A stretch of DNA of 38,800 nucleotides from assembly GCA_964519805.1 (NCBI GenBank), contig CAZFKN010000016.1, forward strand, positions 1 through 38,800, written 5' to 3'. The position numbers and the translations under genes are program-made. The DNA comes from DASQPE01 sp964519805. Lineage in GTDB: Bacteria; Gemmatimonadota; Gemmatimonadetes; Gemmatimonadales; GWC2-71-9. Positions 24,282 through 32,093 of this stretch are shown here, piece by piece. Below the pieces are notes generated by a model that had not been told where the DNA came from, ran no database searches, and saw nothing but the letters and a program-made list of their open reading frames with translations. Positions within the stretch are counted from its first letter, which is position 1. Each line of letters opens with the position of its first letter.

Positions 24282-25198
24282 CGCGCGTGCTTGCCGGTCG
24301 CGCGTTGCTTCTCGTCCCCACGCTGCTTGGCGTGCTGCTGGTCACCTTCCTGCTGCTCTACGTCGCCCCCGGGGATCCGGTCCAGGCGATGGTGGGCGAG
24401 CGGGCCGACCCCGAGACCCTGGCACGGCTCCGTGCCGAGCTGCATCTGGACGATCCCCTTCCCCAACAATTCTTCCACTACGCCGGCGGCGTGCTCCGCG
24501 GCGACCTCGGCACATCGTACATCACCGGCCGCCCGATCCTCGGCGACCTGCTGGAGCGTTTTCCCGCCACGCTGCGCCTCGCGGGAGCCGCCATGCTGTT
24601 CGCCACACTGACCGGCATCGCCATCGGCGTGTACGGGGCGTGGCGGCCGCGCGGCTGGGTCGATCGCGCCAGCGCGCTCGCGGCCTACCTCGGCGTGTCG
24701 TTCCCCGTGTACTGGGTGGGGCTGCTCCTCATCCTGGTGTTCGCGGTCATGCTGCGCTGGCTCCCGCCGTCCGGGTATGGCGGGCTCGCCTATCTCGTCC
24801 TTCCCGCCCTCACGCTGGGCATGCGATCCGTCGCATTTCTCTCGCGCATGACCCGCGCGGCGATGCAGGAGGTGCTCCAGAGCGACTTCGTGCGCACCGC
24901 GCGGGCCAAGGGGCTCACCGAAACGGCTGTCGTCCTGCGGCACGGACTTCGGAACGCGCTCCTGCCGGTTATCACCGTTATCGCCCTCGACTTCGGGAGC
25001 TATCTGACCGGCTCGATTCTCACCGAAACGATCTTTTCCTGGCCCGGCGTCGGCCGCTACGTGCTCACCGCCATCGAAAAGCGGGACCTCCCCGCCGTAC
25101 AGGGCAGCATCCTCTTCCTGAGCCTGGTGTTCGTGCTGGTGAACCTGGCGGTGGACCTGCTCTACGCGAAGGCGGATCCGCGGGTGGCGTACGAGTAG
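24278..25198 (+). CDS. DppB-type ABC transporter permease
   Basis: A 306-residue inner-membrane permease of the DppB/OppB class with about six membrane segments. It starts with the typical VLAGRALLLVPTLLGVLLVTF and has APGDPVQAMVGE after the first segment. The binding-protein-dependent transport loop is RTARAKGLTETAVVLRHGLRNALLPVI, which contacts the ATPase, and ETIFSWPGVGRY follows. The frame is open upstream, but ATG at 24278 (ATGA overlap with the binding protein) is clearly the start. No DppC-type second permease or ATPase follows; the next gene is a carboxypeptidase. The transporter must therefore be completed by genes elsewhere. Confidence 0.93.
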   Translation: MTRVLAGRALLLVPTLLGVLLVTFLLLYVAPGDPVQAMVGERADPETLARLRAELHLDDPLPQQFFHYAGGVLRGDLGTSYITGRPILGDLLERFPATLRLAGAAMLFATLTGIAIGVYGAWRPRGWVDRASALAAYLGVSFPVYWVGLLLILVFAVMLRWLPPSGYGGLAYLVLPALTLGMRSVAFLSRMTRAAMQEVLQSDFVRTARAKGLTETAVVLRHGLRNALLPVITVIALDFGSYLTGSILTETIFSWPGVGRYVLTAIEKRDLPAVQGSILFLSLVFVLVNLAVDLLYAKADPRVAYE

Positions 25199-25226
25199 GC
25201 CCGGACGCGGAGGGCCGCGGCGGGCC

Positions 25227-26753
25227 GTGCGATGGAAGCGCCCCGCGATGCTCGGCCGCCTCACGGTGGCCGTCGTTCTCTCGTCGGCTCCGCAGCTCCT
25301 CCGACCCTATCCACTCCCCGCGCAGACCGTCCTCGCCCGACTGCTCGATCGCCGCCTCGACGCAGCACCCCTGAATCGCTTCCTCTGGGGGCTCGCGGTC
25401 GTCGACGACCGGGGCCGCTTGCTCTACGGTCGCAACGCGGATCGGCTGTTCGTCCCGGCCAGCACGGCGAAGGTGTTCGTGAGCGCCGTAGCCGCGGCGC
25501 GACTCCCCGCCGAGGGAACCGTGCGGACGAGCGCGTACGCGACGGGACCCGTTACCGCCGGCGTCGTCCAGGGCGATCTCGTGCTCTACGGTCGGGGCGA
25601 TCCCACGATGGACCGCCGCTGCTACGGCGTGGACACGACGCACGCGTTCGCCTGCCAGACGGATGCCGCAGCCCCGCTCCGCCGGCTCGCGGACTCGCTC
25701 AGGGGGCTCGGCATCCGGGCGATTGAGGGAGACGTCGTGGGCGACGGGAGCTGGCTCGAGGCCAGTCTCGTTCATCCGGCGTGGGAAACCTACGACCTCA
25801 ACTGGTGGTACGCGGCCCCGGTGTCCGGCCTCGGGTTCAACGACAACAGTGTCGACATCACCTGGAGCCCGGGGCCCGTGGGCGAGTCGGCGCGGATCTC
25901 GCTTGCGCCGAAGCTGGGGGACGTGGCGCTCGAGAACCGGACGCTCGTCGTCCCCGGCGACACCGGGACCACGCTCGACTTCTTCCGCGATCCGGGCACG
26001 CGCGTGATCCGGGCGGAAGGCCGAGTGCCGCAAGGCATCGCAGGCGGCACCGAGCACTTTGCGTTGCCGGACCCCAACCTCTACGCGGCCTGGGCCTTCG
26101 CGGCCGCTCTGGCGGACACCGGCATCGCCGTGCACGGCACCGTGCGCTCGACTACCGACTCCACGCCGTATCGTGCGGCCCGGGGCACGGCACCGCTGGC
26201 CGAAGTCGAGTCCCGTCCGTTTCGCGACTGGATCTTCCCGATCCTGAACAGCAGTCAGAACTGGTTCGCCGAGATGCTGCTCAAGCAGCTGGGCCGCCGC
26301 TTTGGGCGCGCGGGCTCGTGGCCCGAAGGCCTCGCGGTCGAACGGCGGTTCCTCGTCGATTCGGTCGGTCTCGACTCGACCCAGGTCGCACTTGCGGACG
26401 GCTCGGGCCTCGCCTGGCTCAACCGCGTGAGCCCGCTCGCGCTGGTTGGCTTGCTGCAGTTCGCCCATCGGCACCCGGGCCTGGAGCCCTTCCTGGCGGC
26501 GCTGCCGCGGTCGGGATCGCGCGGGTCGCTCAAGCGGCGGTTCCTCGGCACCAGCCTCGAGGGCCGGGTCGCTGCGAAGCCCGGGAGCCTTTCGGGGGTG
26601 GCCAGTCTGGCGGGCTACCTCGACTTCGCCGACGGCCGGCGGATTACCTTTGCCATCGTAGCGAATCACCACACGCTCGGCAACGCAGCCATGGCGGCCG
26701 TGCTCGACAGCCTTGTGCTGGACATCGGGCGAGGACTCGCGAAGCGACGCTGA
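25227..26753 (+). CDS. PBP4/DacB-like D-alanyl-D-alanine carboxypeptidase (peptidase S13)
   Basis: A 508-residue exported penicillin-binding protein of class C that trims or cuts peptidoglycan stem peptides. Motif 1 is STAK (S79-K82, nucleophile and base), motif 2 is SQN (343-345), and the family DGSGLA motif is near 391. Motif 3 reads KPG (451-453) where S13 enzymes have KTG; the surrounding AAKPGSLSGVASLAGY is otherwise canonical. Motif 3 contacts the substrate carboxylate, so activity may be altered. The start is GTG at 25227 or ATG at 25248; either leaves a signal peptide ending near LPAQ-T. It lies 28 bases after the dppB-like gene and may be in the same operon, hinting at peptide recycling. 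Confidence 0.9.
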   Translation: MRWKRPAMLGRLTVAVVLSSAPQLLRPYPLPAQTVLARLLDRRLDAAPLNRFLWGLAVVDDRGRLLYGRNADRLFVPASTAKVFVSAVAAARLPAEGTVRTSAYATGPVTAGVVQGDLVLYGRGDPTMDRRCYGVDTTHAFACQTDAAAPLRRLADSLRGLGIRAIEGDVVGDGSWLEASLVHPAWETYDLNWWYAAPVSGLGFNDNSVDITWSPGPVGESARISLAPKLGDVALENRTLVVPGDTGTTLDFFRDPGTRVIRAEGRVPQGIAGGTEHFALPDPNLYAAWAFAAALADTGIAVHGTVRSTTDSTPYRAARGTAPLAEVESRPFRDWIFPILNSSQNWFAEMLLKQLGRRFGRAGSWPEGLAVERRFLVDSVGLDSTQVALADGSGLAWLNRVSPLALVGLLQFAHRHPGLEPFLAALPRSGSRGSLKRRFLGTSLEGRVAAKPGSLSGVASLAGYLDFADGRRITFAIVANHHTLGNAAMAAVLDSLVLDIGRGLAKRR

Positions 26754-26810
26754 CCCGACGCAACGGCCGAGCCCGCGTTACGGCTGACCCCGCGGAATGG
26801 AGGAGGGACG

Positions 26811-27296
26811 ATGCTGCTTCTGCTGGTGCGTCACGCCGACGCCGGCGATCGGGATCCGACACAGTGGCCCGACGACACCCTCCGACCGGTGACCGAGAAG
26901 GGGCGGAAGGTGCACGCCAAGGTGACCCGAACGCTCCGCGAGGACGGCCTGGTTCCCGAACTGGTCCTCTCGAGCCCCTGGCTCCGTGCCGCCCAGACAG
27001 CCGAGGTCATGACGCAGGGGCTCGGCCTCGCGCCGGCGGTCCCCTGCCTCCCGCTCGCCGCCGATCCGGACCTCCACGCGCTGGACGCAGTCGTGGGCGC
27101 TCGAAAGGGCAAAGCGGTCGTGGCGCTGGTTGGTCACTCCCCCTGGATCGAGGAGCTGGCCGCGATGCTCCTCGCCGGAACCCCGAAGGGGATCGCGATG
27201 GACTTCCCCAAGAGCGGCGTGCTCGCGGTCGAAGCGGAAAGCGTCTCGGCGGGAGGGGGGATATTGCGCTTCTTCCTGCGCCCGAAAATGCTGTGA
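26811..27296 (+). CDS. sixA: Phosphohistidine phosphatase SixA-like
   Basis: A 161-residue histidine phosphatase. The catalytic RHA signature is at the N terminus (LLVRHADAGDRD, His8 as phospho-acceptor), SSPWLRAAQTAEV is the second phosphate pocket, and LVGHSPWIEE carries the second histidine. SixA removes phosphate from phosphohistidine proteins such as HPt domains and the nitrogen PTS. The ATG is preceded by GGAGGAGGG, a strong ribosome-binding site. It lies 57 bases after the PBP4 gene and converges with the ferredoxin reductase gene, separated by a heptamer array. Confidence 0.88.
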   Translation: MLLLLVRHADAGDRDPTQWPDDTLRPVTEKGRKVHAKVTRTLREDGLVPELVLSSPWLRAAQTAEVMTQGLGLAPAVPCLPLAADPDLHALDAVVGARKGKAVVALVGHSPWIEELAAMLLAGTPKGIAMDFPKSGVLAVEAESVSAGGGILRFFLRPKML

Positions 27297-27313
27297 GGGC
27301 GTCAGGACCCCAC

Positions 27314-27348
27314 GTTCACGGTTTACGGCTCACCGTTCACCGCCGTCA
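27314..27348. repeat. Heptamer tandem repeat array between convergent sixA and ferredoxin reductase genes
   Basis: Consecutive 7-base units on the plus strand: GTTCACG (27314-27320), GTTTACG (27321-27327), GCTCACC (27328-27334), GTTCACC (27335-27341) and the diverged GCCGTCA (27342-27348), which contains the stop codon of the minus-strand reductase gene. It fills nearly the whole 49-base space between two convergent genes. Same family as the arrays at 423, 34728, 36017 and gap 2. Confidence 0.75.
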
Positions 27349-28374
27349 ATCGTCCTTCTGCCCGAAGATCGCCAAATTGGACGAATGTCCGGGGTTCACT
27401 TTGATCTTGGGGTTGATGTAGTGCACGGCGTTGTTCACCGCAATACAGGCCTCGGCGGCGCCGGTGGCGATCAGCTTGAGCTTGCCGGGATAGCTCGTGA
27501 CGTCGCCGGCGGCAAAGATCCCCGGAACGTTCGTGGCCATCACCTGATCGACCTTGATGTCCGCTTTGTCCGTGTCGAGGCCCCACTCGTTGATGGCACC
27601 GAGATCGGAATGAAACCCCAGCAGCGGAATCACGGCGTCGATCTCGAGCGTCTCCTCCTCCTTGGTCTTGTTCTGGAAGATCGTGACGCGCTCGATCCGG
27701 TCGCTCCCGTGCAGCGCCTTCACCTCCCAGAACGTGCGAACGTCGCACTTGCCGGCCGCGCACAACTCCTGCACCTGCTTCACGGTCGCGCCATGGGCCC
27801 GGAAGTGGTCGCGGCGGTGGATCAGTCGCACCGACTTCGCGATCCCCTGGAGGTTCACGGCCCAGTCGAAGGCCGAGTCGCCGCCGCCCACCAGCAGCAC
27901 GTTCCGTCCGGCGAATAGCTTGGGGTCCACGACTTTGAAGTAGAGCCCCTTCTCTTCGTAGCGTTCCTCGCCCGCGATGCCGAGCTTCCGCGGCTCGAAC
28001 GCCCCGATCCCCGCGCAGATGATCACCGTGCGGCTGGGATACGCCCCGACGGTGGTCTCGAGCAGGAAGTAGCTCTTGCCGTTCTCCTCCGCTCGGCGGA
28101 GGCCCGTCACCACCTCGCCCAGATGCGTGGGCGCTCCGAACTGGAGCGCCTGCTCCACCATCCCCGCGACGAGATCCTTGGCGAGCACCTTGGGGAATCC
28201 GGCCACGTCGAAGATGTACTTCTCGGGGTACAGAGCCTGGAGCTGGCCGCCCAGCGCCGGCAGGGCATCGATGATCCGCACCGTTGCGGCCCGCATGCCG
28301 GCATAGAAGGCGGCGAACAGGCCGGTCGGGCCCCCGCCGATGATGGCGATGTCGCGCAGGTCGTGCTCGGGCAT
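27346..28374 (-). CDS. Ferredoxin--NADP reductase, thioredoxin-reductase-like type
   Basis: A 342-residue FAD and NAD(P)H two-dinucleotide-fold protein of the YumC/TrxB-like ferredoxin-NADP reductase group. FAD-binding GGGPTG is at 13-18, FAD contact LPALGGQLQALYPEKYIFDVAGFP follows, the NADPH domain has LLVGGGDSAFDWA, and the C-terminal FAD motif is GIFAAGDVTSYPGKLKLIATG. The redox CxxC of true thioredoxin reductases is absent, which separates it from TrxB. It moves electrons between ferredoxin or flavodoxin and NADP. A likely sigma70 promoter lies at 28412-28440, and its last codons border a heptamer repeat. Confidence 0.93.
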   Translation of the reverse strand: MPEHDLRDIAIIGGGPTGLFAAFYAGMRAATVRIIDALPALGGQLQALYPEKYIFDVAGFPKVLAKDLVAGMVEQALQFGAPTHLGEVVTGLRRAEENGKSYFLLETTVGAYPSRTVIICAGIGAFEPRKLGIAGEERYEEKGLYFKVVDPKLFAGRNVLLVGGGDSAFDWAVNLQGIAKSVRLIHRRDHFRAHGATVKQVQELCAAGKCDVRTFWEVKALHGSDRIERVTIFQNKTKEEETLEIDAVIPLLGFHSDLGAINEWGLDTDKADIKVDQVMATNVPGIFAAGDVTSYPGKLKLIATGAAEACIAVNNAVHYINPKIKVNPGHSSNLAIFGQKDD

Positions 28375-28411
28375 TGTCCGTCCGCTGAGGGTTTAGCGAG
28401 CCAGGCGGGGG

Positions 28412-28440
28412 AATATACAGCGGTGGGTGGTCCGGATCAG
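28412..28440 (-). promoter_or_regulatory. Putative sigma70 promoter of the ferredoxin reductase gene
   Basis: On the minus strand, CTGATC (28435-28440) is separated by 17 bases from TATATT (28412-28417), which also has an extended TG just before it. Transcription would begin near 28405, about 30 bases before the ATG at 28374. The -10 is identical to that of the sigma-factor promoter at 30268; the -35 is weak. Confidence 0.55.
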
Positions 28441-28462
28441 CGGTGCTGATACCTTATAGCCC

Positions 28463-29008
28463 ATGCCCATCTACACCCGAACCGGCGATGCCGGCACCAC
28501 CGGCCTCTTTGGGGGTGGCCGTGTGCCGAAGGACCACCCACGCGTCGCCGCGTACGGCGACGTGGACGAGTTGAACGCGACGATTGGCCTCGCCCGCACC
28601 ACCTCGCCCGCCGATCTGGCCGACCCGCTGCTCGAGTCGATCCAGCGCGACCTCTTTTCCCTCGGCGGCCACCTCGCCTCTCCCGAGCCGGCCAAGGTTG
28701 CGAAGGCCTTGGAGCGCGCGGTGCTCTCGCCCGAGCGGATCCGGGAATTCGAGATGGTGATGGACGCCGCCGACCAGGAAATCGGTCCGCTCAAGGCGTT
28801 CATCCTCCCCGGCGGCGCCCCGAAGGCCGCCATGCTCCACCTGGCCCGGACGGTCTGTCGGCGCGCCGAGCGGAGCGTGGTGGCGCTGGCGCGGGAGAGC
28901 CCGGTCCCCGAGCTGTTCCTTGCCTACCTGAACCGCCTGTCCGATCTGCTGTTCACCCTCGCGCGCCTGGCGAACCACCGCGCCGGCGTAGGCGACGTGG
29001 AATGGTGA
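28463..29008 (+). CDS. Cob(I)alamin adenosyltransferase, PduO type
   Basis: A 181-residue trimeric ATP:cob(I)alamin adenosyltransferase that makes the adenosyl form of vitamin B12. The ATP-binding N terminus is YTRTGDAGTTGLFGGG, followed by AYGDVDELNATIGLA. The C-terminal helix bundle has GGAPKAAMLHLARTVCRRAERS and LNRLSDLLFTLAR, all standard. ATG at 28463 has no visible ribosome-binding site. The stop overlaps aroB by 7 bases, so the two are transcribed together; the functional link between them is not obvious. Confidence 0.95.
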   Translation: MPIYTRTGDAGTTGLFGGGRVPKDHPRVAAYGDVDELNATIGLARTTSPADLADPLLESIQRDLFSLGGHLASPEPAKVAKALERAVLSPERIREFEMVMDAADQEIGPLKAFILPGGAPKAAMLHLARTVCRRAERSVVALARESPVPELFLAYLNRLSDLLFTLARLANHRAGVGDVEW

Positions 29009-30126
29009 CGGTTCGCCACGCGCTCGGCAGCTATCCGGTCGAGGTCGAGCCCGGGGCGCTGAGCCGCCTTCGCTCGTTCGCAGCGGGACATGTCGCCGGA
29101 CGCCGGCTGGCGCTCATCACCGACTCGACCGTCGCCCCGCTGTTCGGTGCCTTCCGGCAGGGATCGGGATCCTGGCAGGCCACGCCCCGCGTCCAACCCG
29201 ACGTGCCGGAATTTGCCGCCGAGCTGGTGGTGCCGGCCGGGGAGGCATCCAAGAATCGGACCCAGTGGATCGCGCTCTCGGATCGGCTGCTCGACCTGGC
29301 CTTCGGTCGCGACAGCGCGATCGTGGCTCTGGGCGGCGGGATGGTCGGAGACCTCGCGGGATTCGTCGCCGCGACGTACCTCCGGGGCATCCCTTGCGTG
29401 CAGGTGCCGACCACGCTCCTCGCGATGCTGGACGCGTCCGTCGGCGGCAAGACTGGCGTCGACACGCCGCACGGCAAGAATCTCATCGGCGCGTTCCATC
29501 CACCGGCTGCCGTGCTGGCCGATCCCCTGGTCCTTCGGACGCTGCCGGAGCGGGAGTATCGCGCCGGACTGGCCGAAGCCGTGAAGCATGGGCTCATCGC
29601 CGACGCCGACTACTTTGCCTGGCTCGGCGCGTCCGTCGATGCCATCGCGCGCCGCGACGAGACCACGCTCGCGACGCTCGTCCGCCGAAGCGTCGAGATC
29701 AAGGCGGCCGTCGTCGGTGAGGACGAGCGCGAGAACGGCCGGCGCGCCATCCTCAACGCGGGTCACACCGTCGCCCATGCGGTCGAGCACGCCTCCGACT
29801 ACGCGCTCGCACACGGCGAAGCGGTGGCCCTCGGCCTCGTTGCCGAGTGCGAGCTGGCGGAGGCCATGGGCATCGGGCGACGCGGACTCGGCGCCGAGGT
29901 GTCCGCGTTGCTCGGGCGGCTGGGCTTGCCGGTCCGGCTGGCGGACGCGGTGCCACGCGAGCGCGTGATGGCGGCAATGGCCGCGGACAAGAAGAATCGC
30001 GCCGCCCGTCTGCGGTTCGCGCTCGCGCGCGATGTGGGGACCATGTTCCCCGGTGAGCAGTGGACGGTGGCGGCCGAAGAGCAAGCGATTTCGGTGGCCC
30101 TGGACCGGCTTGTCCGCGGGGTCTGA
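29002..30126 (+). CDS. aroB: 3-dehydroquinate synthase
   Basis: A 374-residue NAD- and Zn-dependent enzyme of the shikimate pathway that cyclises DAHP to 3-dehydroquinate. Evidence: IVALGGGMVGDLAGFVAATYLRGI (NAD site), QVPTTLLAMLDASVGGKTGVDTPHGKNLIGAFHPP (substrate site), the zinc-binding region EAVKHGLI and NAGHTVAHAVEHASDYALAHGEAVALG, and the catalytic lysine region DKKNRAARLRF. ATG at 29002 overlaps the adenosyltransferase gene. A modest hairpin with a T run (30129-30147) follows the stop. Confidence 0.97.
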   Translation: MVTVRHALGSYPVEVEPGALSRLRSFAAGHVAGRRLALITDSTVAPLFGAFRQGSGSWQATPRVQPDVPEFAAELVVPAGEASKNRTQWIALSDRLLDLAFGRDSAIVALGGGMVGDLAGFVAATYLRGIPCVQVPTTLLAMLDASVGGKTGVDTPHGKNLIGAFHPPAAVLADPLVLRTLPEREYRAGLAEAVKHGLIADADYFAWLGASVDAIARRDETTLATLVRRSVEIKAAVVGEDERENGRRAILNAGHTVAHAVEHASDYALAHGEAVALGLVAECELAEAMGIGRRGLGAEVSALLGRLGLPVRLADAVPRERVMAAMAADKKNRAARLRFALARDVGTMFPGEQWTVAAEEQAISVALDRLVRGV

Positions 30127-30128
30127 GT

Positions 30129-30147
30129 CGCCTTCGGGGGCGGTTTT
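30129..30147 (+). terminator. Weak intrinsic terminator after aroB
   Basis: CGCC (30129-30132) can pair with GGCG (30139-30142), followed by G and TTTT (30144-30147). The stem is only four base pairs, so this is a modest candidate; position 3 bases after the aroB stop and before an independent sigma-factor promoter supports it. Confidence 0.4.
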
Positions 30148-30248
30148 GGCGGGTTTCGGGGTGGCCGGGAGGTGCCAACGTCACTTTTCCCCAGAGAAAT
30201 GGGGGGGTGGAGAAAGGGAGGAACCGATTCCTGATGAACGTTTTGTGA

Positions 30249-30257
30249 TGTGGATAA
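30249..30257 (-). promoter_or_regulatory. Perfect DnaA box upstream of the sigma-factor promoter
   Basis: TGTGGATAA at 30249-30257 is the exact complement of the consensus DnaA box TTATCCACA. It ends 10 bases before the -35 element of the sigma-factor promoter. In this GC-rich sequence a perfect match is unlikely by chance, and the site position would allow DnaA to act on the promoter. No second box was seen nearby, so it is not an origin. Confidence 0.5.
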
Positions 30258-30267
30258 AGCCACTTGC

Positions 30268-30296
30268 TTGACCGCTCCGACGCCCCTCCGTATATT
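30268..30296 (+). promoter_or_regulatory. Sigma70 promoter of the sigma-factor gene
   Basis: TTGACC (30268-30273) and TATATT (30291-30296) are separated by exactly 17 bases, a near-consensus housekeeping promoter and the best in the window. Transcription should start near 30303, leaving a leader of about 80 bases before the ATG at 30382. The rest of the 255-base region 30127-30381 holds only the weak aroB terminator, a small CCCC/GGGG hairpin near 30190 and the DnaA box. Confidence 0.8.
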
Positions 30297-30381
30297 CAAG
30301 AGCCGCAACGGCTTACGACACAGCCCGCTTGATTTGATCTCCACAATCGGTCGTTAGGTCAACCCTCTCTCGGGGTGGTCT

Positions 30382-31278
30382 ATGCCTGTCGTCCGCAACA
30401 ACGGGAATCCGCGCCCGCTGTTCCGCACCGCTCCCTCCAGCGCGTTCGACCAATACCTGCTCGACATCCAAAAGTTGCCGATGATTACGGACCCCGAGGA
30501 GGAAAAGCGGTTGGCGCGGCGGGCGCAGGCCGGTGATCCGACGGCTGCTGAACGCCTGGTGACGGCCAACCTCCGATTCGTGATCTCCTACGTCAAGAAG
30601 TATCAGGGGCACGGCCTCGAGCTCTCGGAGCTGGTCGCGATTGGCAACGAGGGACTGCTCAAAGCCGTTCGCAAGTTCGATCCGGAGCATGGCGTCAAGT
30701 TCATCTCGTACGCCGTGTGGTGGGTCCGCCAGGCCGTCCTCAAAGCCCTTGCCGAGCAGACCCGTAGCGTCCGGATCCCCCTCAATCAAAACTCGGCGCT
30801 CATCCGCATGTCTCGCGCGGAGAGCTTCCTCGCCCAGGAGCTGGGCCGAGAGCCGACCGACCACGAAGTCGCGCTCGCACTCAACGATACGGTGGATAAC
30901 ATCCGCGCTGCCCGCCGGATGACCGGGGCCGAGGTGTCGCTGGACGCCCCGGTCGAGCGGCAGGACCGGGCGTCGAGCACGTTTGGGGAGCGGGTCGCAG
31001 GCACCGGCCACGGCGAAATCGAGGAGATGACCGACAGCCGGCTCCGTCGGGAGTTCATCGATCGGCTCTTCGAACGGCACCTCACCCCGCGTGAGCGCAA
31101 GATTCTCTCGCTCTACTACGGCCTCGAGGAAGGCTCGGAGGCGCTGACGCTGGAGAAGATCGGCGCGCTGCTCGGCGTTACCCGCGAGCGCATCCGCCAG
31201 ATCCGGGAACGGGCGTTCGAGAAGCTGCGGGAATCGCCGGATGTGAAGTCGTTGAAGGAGGGATGGGTGGCAGCGTAG
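30382..31278 (+). CDS. rpoD: RNA polymerase primary-type sigma70 factor
   Basis: A 298-residue sigma70 protein. It starts at region 1.2 (DQYLLDIQKLPMITDPEEEKRLA) and lacks region 1.1 and the large non-conserved insert. Region 2 carries NLRFVISYVKKYQGHGLELSELVAIGNEGLLKAVRKFD and the -10 recognition helix FISYAVWWVRQAVLKALAEQ. Region 3 follows, and region 4 has the -35 helix-turn-helix TLEKIGALLGVTRERIRQIRERAFEKLR. This short architecture is known for primary sigma factors in Bacteroidota and some relatives, so the housekeeping role is likely, though a group 2 sigma cannot be excluded. It has its own promoter (30268). The stop lies next to heptamer units and gap 2. Confidence 0.9.
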   Translation: MPVVRNNGNPRPLFRTAPSSAFDQYLLDIQKLPMITDPEEEKRLARRAQAGDPTAAERLVTANLRFVISYVKKYQGHGLELSELVAIGNEGLLKAVRKFDPEHGVKFISYAVWWVRQAVLKALAEQTRSVRIPLNQNSALIRMSRAESFLAQELGREPTDHEVALALNDTVDNIRAARRMTGAEVSLDAPVERQDRASSTFGERVAGTGHGEIEEMTDSRLRREFIDRLFERHLTPRERKILSLYYGLEEGSEALTLEKIGALLGVTRERIRQIRERAFEKLRESPDVKSLKEGWVAA

Positions 31279-31282
31279 CGGC

Positions 31283-31415
31283 CGTTAGCCATTANNNNNN
31301 NNNNNNNNNNNNNNNNNNNNNNNNNNNNNNNNNNNNNNNNNNNNNNNNNNNNNNNNNNNNNNNNNNNNNNNNNNNNNNNNNNNNNNNNNNNNNNGCTCTC
31401 GGCTAACGGCTATCT
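31283..31415. repeat. Heptamer repeat units in opposite orientation flanking gap 2
   Basis: Left of the gap, CGTTAGC (31283-31289) is the reverse complement of GCTAACG. Right of it, GCTCTCG (31395-31401), GCTAACG (31402-31408) and GCTATCT (31409-31415) are in direct orientation, ending 6 bases before the ATG of the LON gene. The same heptamer GCTAACG is found at 423. The gap thus appears to lie inside an inverted array that could form a hairpin. Confidence 0.65.
31295..31394. other. Assembly gap of 100 N
   Basis: Exactly 100 N between the sigma-factor gene and the LON-domain gene, a placeholder of unknown real length. Both edges consist of heptamer repeat units in opposite orientation, which probably explains the failed assembly. 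A missing gene inside the gap cannot be excluded. Confidence 0.98.
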
Positions 31416-31421
31416 TACACC

Positions 31422-32093
31422 ATGCCCCCGTACCCCCTCCCGCTCTTCCCTCTCCAGGTGGTCCTTTTCCCGGGCACGCCGCTTCCACTGCACATCTTCG
31501 AGCCCAGGTACCGGCAGATGCTCGCGGACTGCCTCACCGGGGAGTCGCGCTTCGGCGTCGTCGGACCGGGACGGGACGGCGAAGCACCGGACGCCGGCGC
31601 GGTCGGCTGCGCCGCGGAGATCCAGGCCAACGAGCCGCTGCCCGACGGGCGCTCCAACATTCTGGTCGTCGGGGGAGCCCGGTTCGTCATTCGGCGGGTC
31701 CTGGACGATCCGGCGCCGTATCACGTCGGGCTGGTAGAGGAGTTCGACGAGCGGCCGGGCACGTTGCCGGCGGCAGAGCCGCTGAGTGAGGTCCGGGATC
31801 TCTTCGCCCGGTACTATCGCCTCTATCGATCCCTGCAAGACGTAGAGCCGGACGCGCCTGAGCTGCCGCACGAGCCCGTCCCGCTCAGCTTCACGATCAG
31901 CGCTGCGCTGGACTGCGATCCGGACCTCAAACGACGCCTCCTGGCGACGCGTGCTACCGACGAGCGGGTCGCCCTGCTCGTGCACCTCATTCCCATGCTC
32001 ACCCGGGCGCTGGAGTCGGCGCTCCGGATCCATCAGCGGGCCCGCCGGAACGGGAAGGGCAACATCCACTCGGTCCTGCCGGCCGACTCATGA
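31422..32093 (+). CDS. LON substrate-binding domain protein
   Basis: A 223-residue protein that consists of the Lon protease N-terminal (substrate-binding) domain without the ATPase and protease parts. Marks are LPLFPLQVVLFPGTPLPLHIFEPRYRQMLADCL at the N terminus, FGVVG, and a helical C terminus. Such stand-alone LON proteins are widespread and of unknown function. The ATG follows heptamer units directly (GCTATCT then 6 bases) without a ribosome-binding site. The stop overlaps the glcD start by 4 bases, so it is the first gene of the glycolate oxidase operon as assembled. Confidence 0.92.
   Translation: MPPYPLPLFPLQVVLFPGTPLPLHIFEPRYRQMLADCLTGESRFGVVGPGRDGEAPDAGAVGCAAEIQANEPLPDGRSNILVVGGARFVIRRVLDDPAPYHVGLVEEFDERPGTLPAAEPLSEVRDLFARYYRLYRSLQDVEPDAPELPHEPVPLSFTISAALDCDPDLKRRLLATRATDERVALLVHLIPMLTRALESALRIHQRARRNGKGNIHSVLPADS

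Noticed and set aside
28427..28463. Leaderless promoter for the cobalamin adenosyltransferase gene (TACCTT or TATAGC before the ATG)
   Set aside because: No acceptable -35 at the right distance, and TATAGC is too close to the ATG to start transcription at it.
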